Assembly (NCBI GenBank): GCA_031256115.1
Contig: JAIRRF010000268.1
Coordinates: 1 to 8,999, forward strand
Reading direction: 5' to 3'
DNA length: 8,999 nt
From: Treponema sp.
GTDB lineage: Bacteria > Spirochaetota > Spirochaetia > Treponematales > Breznakiellaceae
The notes under the pieces: generated by a model
Databases searched by the model: none
Told to the model about the DNA's origin: nothing
The model's input: only the letters and a program-made list of their open reading frames with translations
Shown: piece after piece, positions 6,201-8,999 of the stretch
How the letters are laid out: each line of letters opens with the position of its first letter
Numbering within the stretch: position 1 is the stretch's first letter
Made by a program: the position numbers and the translations under genes

Positions 6201-6602
6201 GGGATAAAAGGTTCGAGCCTGGGAATTTTCGCAGAAGCAGTGGGAAATCAGGCTGAAGCCCTGGAAAAAGCTGCAAAATCAAAAGATTTAAACTTTGTAG
6301 ATTCCAATAATCCCGCATTTCTGGAAACGGCATGGAAACTCATAGCAGACATAAAAGAATTACTTGATACAATAAAAACTGATAATCCCAAACAAATGAA
6401 AGACAAGCCGGATATGGAGACATTAAAAAAACTTCTTGCCGCTTGCGAAAATTATGACATGGATACAGTGGATGCGGCTATTTCCGGAATTGATACTTAT
6501 GAATATGTATCTGACGATGGACTTGCGAGCTGGCTGAAAAAAAATGTGGAACAGATGAATTTCCGGGAAATTACAGAAAAGCTTTCATCCTTGATCAACT
6601 AG
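3255..6602 (+). CDS. Membrane-bound hybrid histidine kinase: Cache sensor, GAF, HisKA, HATPase, receiver, HPt
   Basis: Inner-membrane phosphorelay sensor of 1115 residues. A first membrane helix (about 10-30) leads to an extracytoplasmic double-Cache-like ligand domain (about 35-272), resembling sensor domains of chemoreceptors; a second helix follows (280-303). A GAF-like domain spans about 335-490. The kinase core has the H-box His510 (FLAKMSHEMRTPLN), N-box (Asn624 and Asn628), G1 DTGIGI (667-672), F-box Phe681 and G2 GTGLGL (697-702). The receiver (about 774-897) has Asp780/Asp781, phospho-acceptor Asp826, Thr859 and Lys881. The HPt domain has His982 in IHGIKGSS. All catalytic residues for a His-Asp-His relay are present. 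A helical tail (about 1046-1115) follows. No response regulator is adjacent, so the output partner is elsewhere. The ligand is unknown. The gene is visibly more A+T-rich than the transporter and gyrB. A strong sigma-70 promoter precedes it. Confidence 0.95.
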   Translation: MPDKNFLGKTIIPATILLVALVIILNIFLSVRFIGFSDSLIEEKLLADINSLKLYLDDSSGNTRASAVSMAINPDAIKAIKDRDMNELLKVCIPMLDIYRINYFTVCDKDGIVLLRTYDPENFGDSILNQQNVQDALAGNVSTYYESGTAIKVAVRTGAPVYDTNGNLIGVISAGVRFDLDSAVEKLKTLFHSEVTVYLGSRRIASTITMEGKSVIGTELDPRIAKTVIEDKQIYSGDTVILGEKYKTFYMPLVNAKNEAFAAISLGMPMSALIKHTNIAILQGIIIGLAGLVVFFILLFLINNEKRQLKQMVKEIKHRDTLLGAGNRLATALLSAAENERFEDSLLSGMEQIGMCMDADRVQIWENETINNELFFVHKYEWLSETGKQKVPVPIGLNFPYTSIQEWKELFLNGGHVNAPLSALAPGEREFLNIYEMKSIVIVPLFLHDKFWGFFSIDDCRNERFFSGDEIDILRSAGLMMVNALLRQEMTQNILDANNAKSHFLAKMSHEMRTPLNAIIGLSELTLETERINEEAGINLEKISSAGRTLLSTVNDILDISKIEAGKFELVPVEYDLPSLLNDTVTQCIMHIGEKPIQFLLNVDEKLPAQLYGDELRIKQICNNLLSNALKYTRKGSVELKINCEPESGRLQAAEGETVWLIVQVRDTGIGISPENIGKLFDEYAQMDTRENRKIMGTGLGLPIVKKMVEQMGGLISVESEYGKGSAFTIRLPQKYVTDKTIGQEMANNLKNFKYSDQKRKLGSKLTKIKLPYARVLVVDDVATNLDVARGLMKPYGMVIDCIQSGQEAIDAIRDESIRYNAVFMDHMMPEMDGIEATRIIREEIGTEYAKTVPIIALTANAIVGNEDMFLSKGFQAFISKPIEIARLDAVIHHWVRDKEQEKLFEEHHIPAESDKKSDLFQLAPGMEIAGLNTKKGIERFGGDEDAYIDVLRSFVTNTPQLLETVKTVSMESLPNYAITIHGIKGSSLGIFAEAVGNQAEALEKAAKSKDLNFVDSNNPAFLETAWKLIADIKELLDTIKTDNPKQMKDKPDMETLKKLLAACENYDMDTVDAAISGIDTYEYVSDDGLASWLKKNVEQMNFREITEKLSSLIN

Positions 6603-6642
6603 ATTCGTAGTATTTTTTTTTAATTTGCATTATACTTATTAT
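6603..6642 (+). other. Kinase-hprK gap with a nine-T run
   Basis: Forty very A+T-rich bases with nine consecutive T (6613-6621). No stable hairpin precedes the T-run, so it is not called a terminator. No clear -35/-10 pair or Shine-Dalgarno sequence was found for hprK, which may therefore be read through from the kinase gene or use an unrecognised promoter. Confidence 0.5.
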
Positions 6643-7635
6643 ATGGGTCCCAGGAAAGAATTTACCGTACTGGATTTAATTGATATAGATCTAAAAGAAC
6701 ACAATTCCCTTAACCTCCGTTGTATCGGGGGCAGAAGAGGTCTGGGAAAGACCATAACAATCCCCAATCTGAACCGTCCGGGACTGGCGATAATGGGTTT
6801 TTATGATTCCTTTGCCTATGAACGGATTCAGATCTTTGGCCGGGGAGAAGTAGCAGCGATTAAAAAGCAAATTGACGAAGAAAGCATTAATCATATTGTT
6901 CATTTTTTTTCATTTCAAATCCCCTGCTGTATCTTTACCCATAATCTAAGCCCGGAGCGGGAATTCTTTGACGAAGCGGAAAAAGCCGAATGCCCCCTGC
7001 TTCAAACCGATCTTGAATCATCGGAATTTGTAATCCGCTTAACCCGGATTCTGGCAAATATCTTTGCTCCTAAAAGAAGCATCCATGGGGTACTGGTAGA
7101 AGTCTATGGCCTTGGAATCCTGCTTTTGGGAGATTCCGGAGTAGGTAAGAGCGAAACCGCCCTGGAATTGATTGAACGAGGCCATCGTCTGGTGGCGGAT
7201 GATGTGGTGGAAATGCATTGTATTAACGGAAATGTTCTGATGGGAGAAGGCGCCAACAAAATAATCGGCCACCATATGGAAATCCGGGGACTGGGAATTA
7301 TTAATATCACTCATCTCTTCGGTGTCAGGGCCATCCGGGACAGCAAGCAAATTCAACTGGTAGTAAAGCTGGAAGTATGGGATGCTGTAAAAAATTACGA
7401 CAGAATTGGAAGCGAAGAGAATTTTATGGAATTTTTGGGTGTAAATATTCCGGAGCTTGTAATTCCGGTAAAACCCGGAAGGAATATCCCAATTATCATT
7501 GAAGTGGCGGCAATGAACGAAAGACTTAAAAAGATGGGTTATAATTCATCCAAAGAATTCAACCGCAACATACTCAAATGGATAGAAAGCAAACAGGCCC
7601 GTTCGGTATATTACGGCTCTGAGGATGTAATTTAA
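6643..7635 (+). CDS. hprK: HPr kinase/phosphorylase
   Basis: Bifunctional cytoplasmic enzyme that phosphorylates HPr on Ser46 with ATP (or pyrophosphate) and removes the phosphate by phosphorolysis. From ATG 6643 it has 330 residues, near the family norm of about 310-330. The N-terminal domain begins with the conserved FTVLDLIDIDLKEH and includes the NRPGLA and FGRGE segments. The catalytic domain has the HprK-specific His148 (SIHGVLVEVYG), Walker A GDSGVGKSE (163-171), the acidic pair Asp186/Asp187 (VADDVVEM) and the family signature EIRGLGIIN (213-221), followed by the IQLVVKLEVWD segment. A TTG at 6625 would add six residues, but the conserved N-terminus fits the ATG better. It ends two bases before ptsH, so the two are co-transcribed and probably translationally coupled. 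In treponemes, which lack complete sugar PTSs, this pair is thought to be purely regulatory. Confidence 0.97.
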   Translation: MGPRKEFTVLDLIDIDLKEHNSLNLRCIGGRRGLGKTITIPNLNRPGLAIMGFYDSFAYERIQIFGRGEVAAIKKQIDEESINHIVHFFSFQIPCCIFTHNLSPEREFFDEAEKAECPLLQTDLESSEFVIRLTRILANIFAPKRSIHGVLVEVYGLGILLLGDSGVGKSETALELIERGHRLVADDVVEMHCINGNVLMGEGANKIIGHHMEIRGLGIINITHLFGVRAIRDSKQIQLVVKLEVWDAVKNYDRIGSEENFMEFLGVNIPELVIPVKPGRNIPIIIEVAAMNERLKKMGYNSSKEFNRNILKWIESKQARSVYYGSEDVI

Positions 7636-7637
7636 CA

Positions 7638-7904
7638 GTGTATGAGAAAACTGTTAAAATAATAAACCGGGCCGGAGTTCATGCCCGGCCTGCGGCCCTT
7701 CTGGTTCAGATCGCCAAAGACTTTCCCTGTGAAATTTCTTTTGAACGGGGAAACGACAGGATAAACGGTAAATCAATTATGGGAATCATCACACTTGGTG
7801 CGGTCTATGGTTCGGAAATAAAAATTATCGCCAATGGCAAAAACGAAAAAGAAGCTGTGGAATCCCTGGCCAGGCTTTTCGAAAATAAATTTGAAGAAGA
7901 GTAG
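7638..7904 (+). CDS. ptsH: Phosphocarrier protein HPr
   Basis: Small cytoplasmic phosphocarrier of 88 residues, the normal HPr length. His15 lies in the active-site motif NRAGVHARPAA (10-20), where enzyme I would donate phosphate from phosphoenolpyruvate. Ser46, the target of HPr kinase, lies in INGKSIMGIITLG (42-54). Both regulatory sites are therefore intact. The start is GTG at 7638, two bases after the hprK stop; an ATG at 7642 is out of frame. GAGG (7621-7624) is 13 bases from the GTG, too far for a good ribosome-binding site, so coupling to hprK translation is likely. No enzyme I or EIIA gene is in the window. It converges with gyrB, leaving only 14 bases between stop codons. Confidence 0.97.
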   Translation: MYEKTVKIINRAGVHARPAALLVQIAKDFPCEISFERGNDRINGKSIMGIITLGAVYGSEIKIIANGKNEKEAVESLARLFENKFEEE

Positions 7905-7918
7905 AAGTAAACTTCCCC

Positions 7919-8999
<1,081 letters not shown>

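Noticed and set aside
6613..6621. Terminator after the hybrid kinase based on nine T
   Set aside because: No stable stem directly upstream of the T-run.
6631..6636. TATACT as a -10 element for a leaderless hprK transcript
   Set aside because: Spacing to the ATG would fit, but there is no -35-like hexamer 16-18 bases upstream.
7904..7915. Bidirectional terminator between ptsH and gyrB (GAAG-TAAA-CTTC)
   Set aside because: Only a four-pair stem that overlaps the ptsH stop codon, with no T-run on either strand.

Overview
The window looks like a chromosomal stretch of a spirochaete, most likely a treponeme. The main reason is the adjacent HPr kinase (hprK) and HPr (ptsH) genes without any sugar-PTS genes beside them, next to a Na+/phosphate transporter, a large hybrid sensor kinase and gyrB. 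The species assignment is inference. No mobile element, CRISPR array, tRNA or rRNA was seen.

Layout: (1) positions 532 to 1, minus strand: 5' part of a gene whose N-terminus is a YfcE/MJ0936-type metallophosphoesterase and which, in the same frame, turns into a forkhead-associated (FHA)-like segment before the window edge. (2) 582-2267, plus: a Na+/Pi cotransporter (NptA/PNaS family) with a PhoU-like tail, divergent from the first gene with only 49 bp between start codons. (3) 2268-2675: a 408-bp non-coding region with several inverted repeats and a very good sigma-54 (-24/-12) promoter, leading into (4) 2676-3107, plus: an Hsp20 small heat-shock protein, followed by a strong hairpin. (5) A near-consensus sigma-70 promoter at 3206-3234 drives (6) 3255-6602, a 1115-residue membrane hybrid histidine kinase (Cache-GAF-HisKA-HATPase-REC-HPt). 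(7) 6643-7635 hprK and (8) 7638-7904 ptsH are nearly contiguous. (9) 7919-8999, minus: the C-terminal part of gyrB, converging on ptsH with a 14-bp gap.

How the genes relate: hprK and ptsH form one functional unit, with the kinase/phosphorylase acting on Ser46 of HPr; HPr also keeps the His15 phosphorylation site. The hybrid kinase carries its own receiver and phosphotransfer domain but has no adjacent output regulator, so its final partner must be encoded elsewhere. The hsp20 gene appears to be a single-gene unit with its own sigma-54 promoter and terminator. The two observations most worth following are the in-frame metallophosphoesterase/FHA junction at the left edge and the sigma-54 control region of hsp20 with its candidate enhancer sites.
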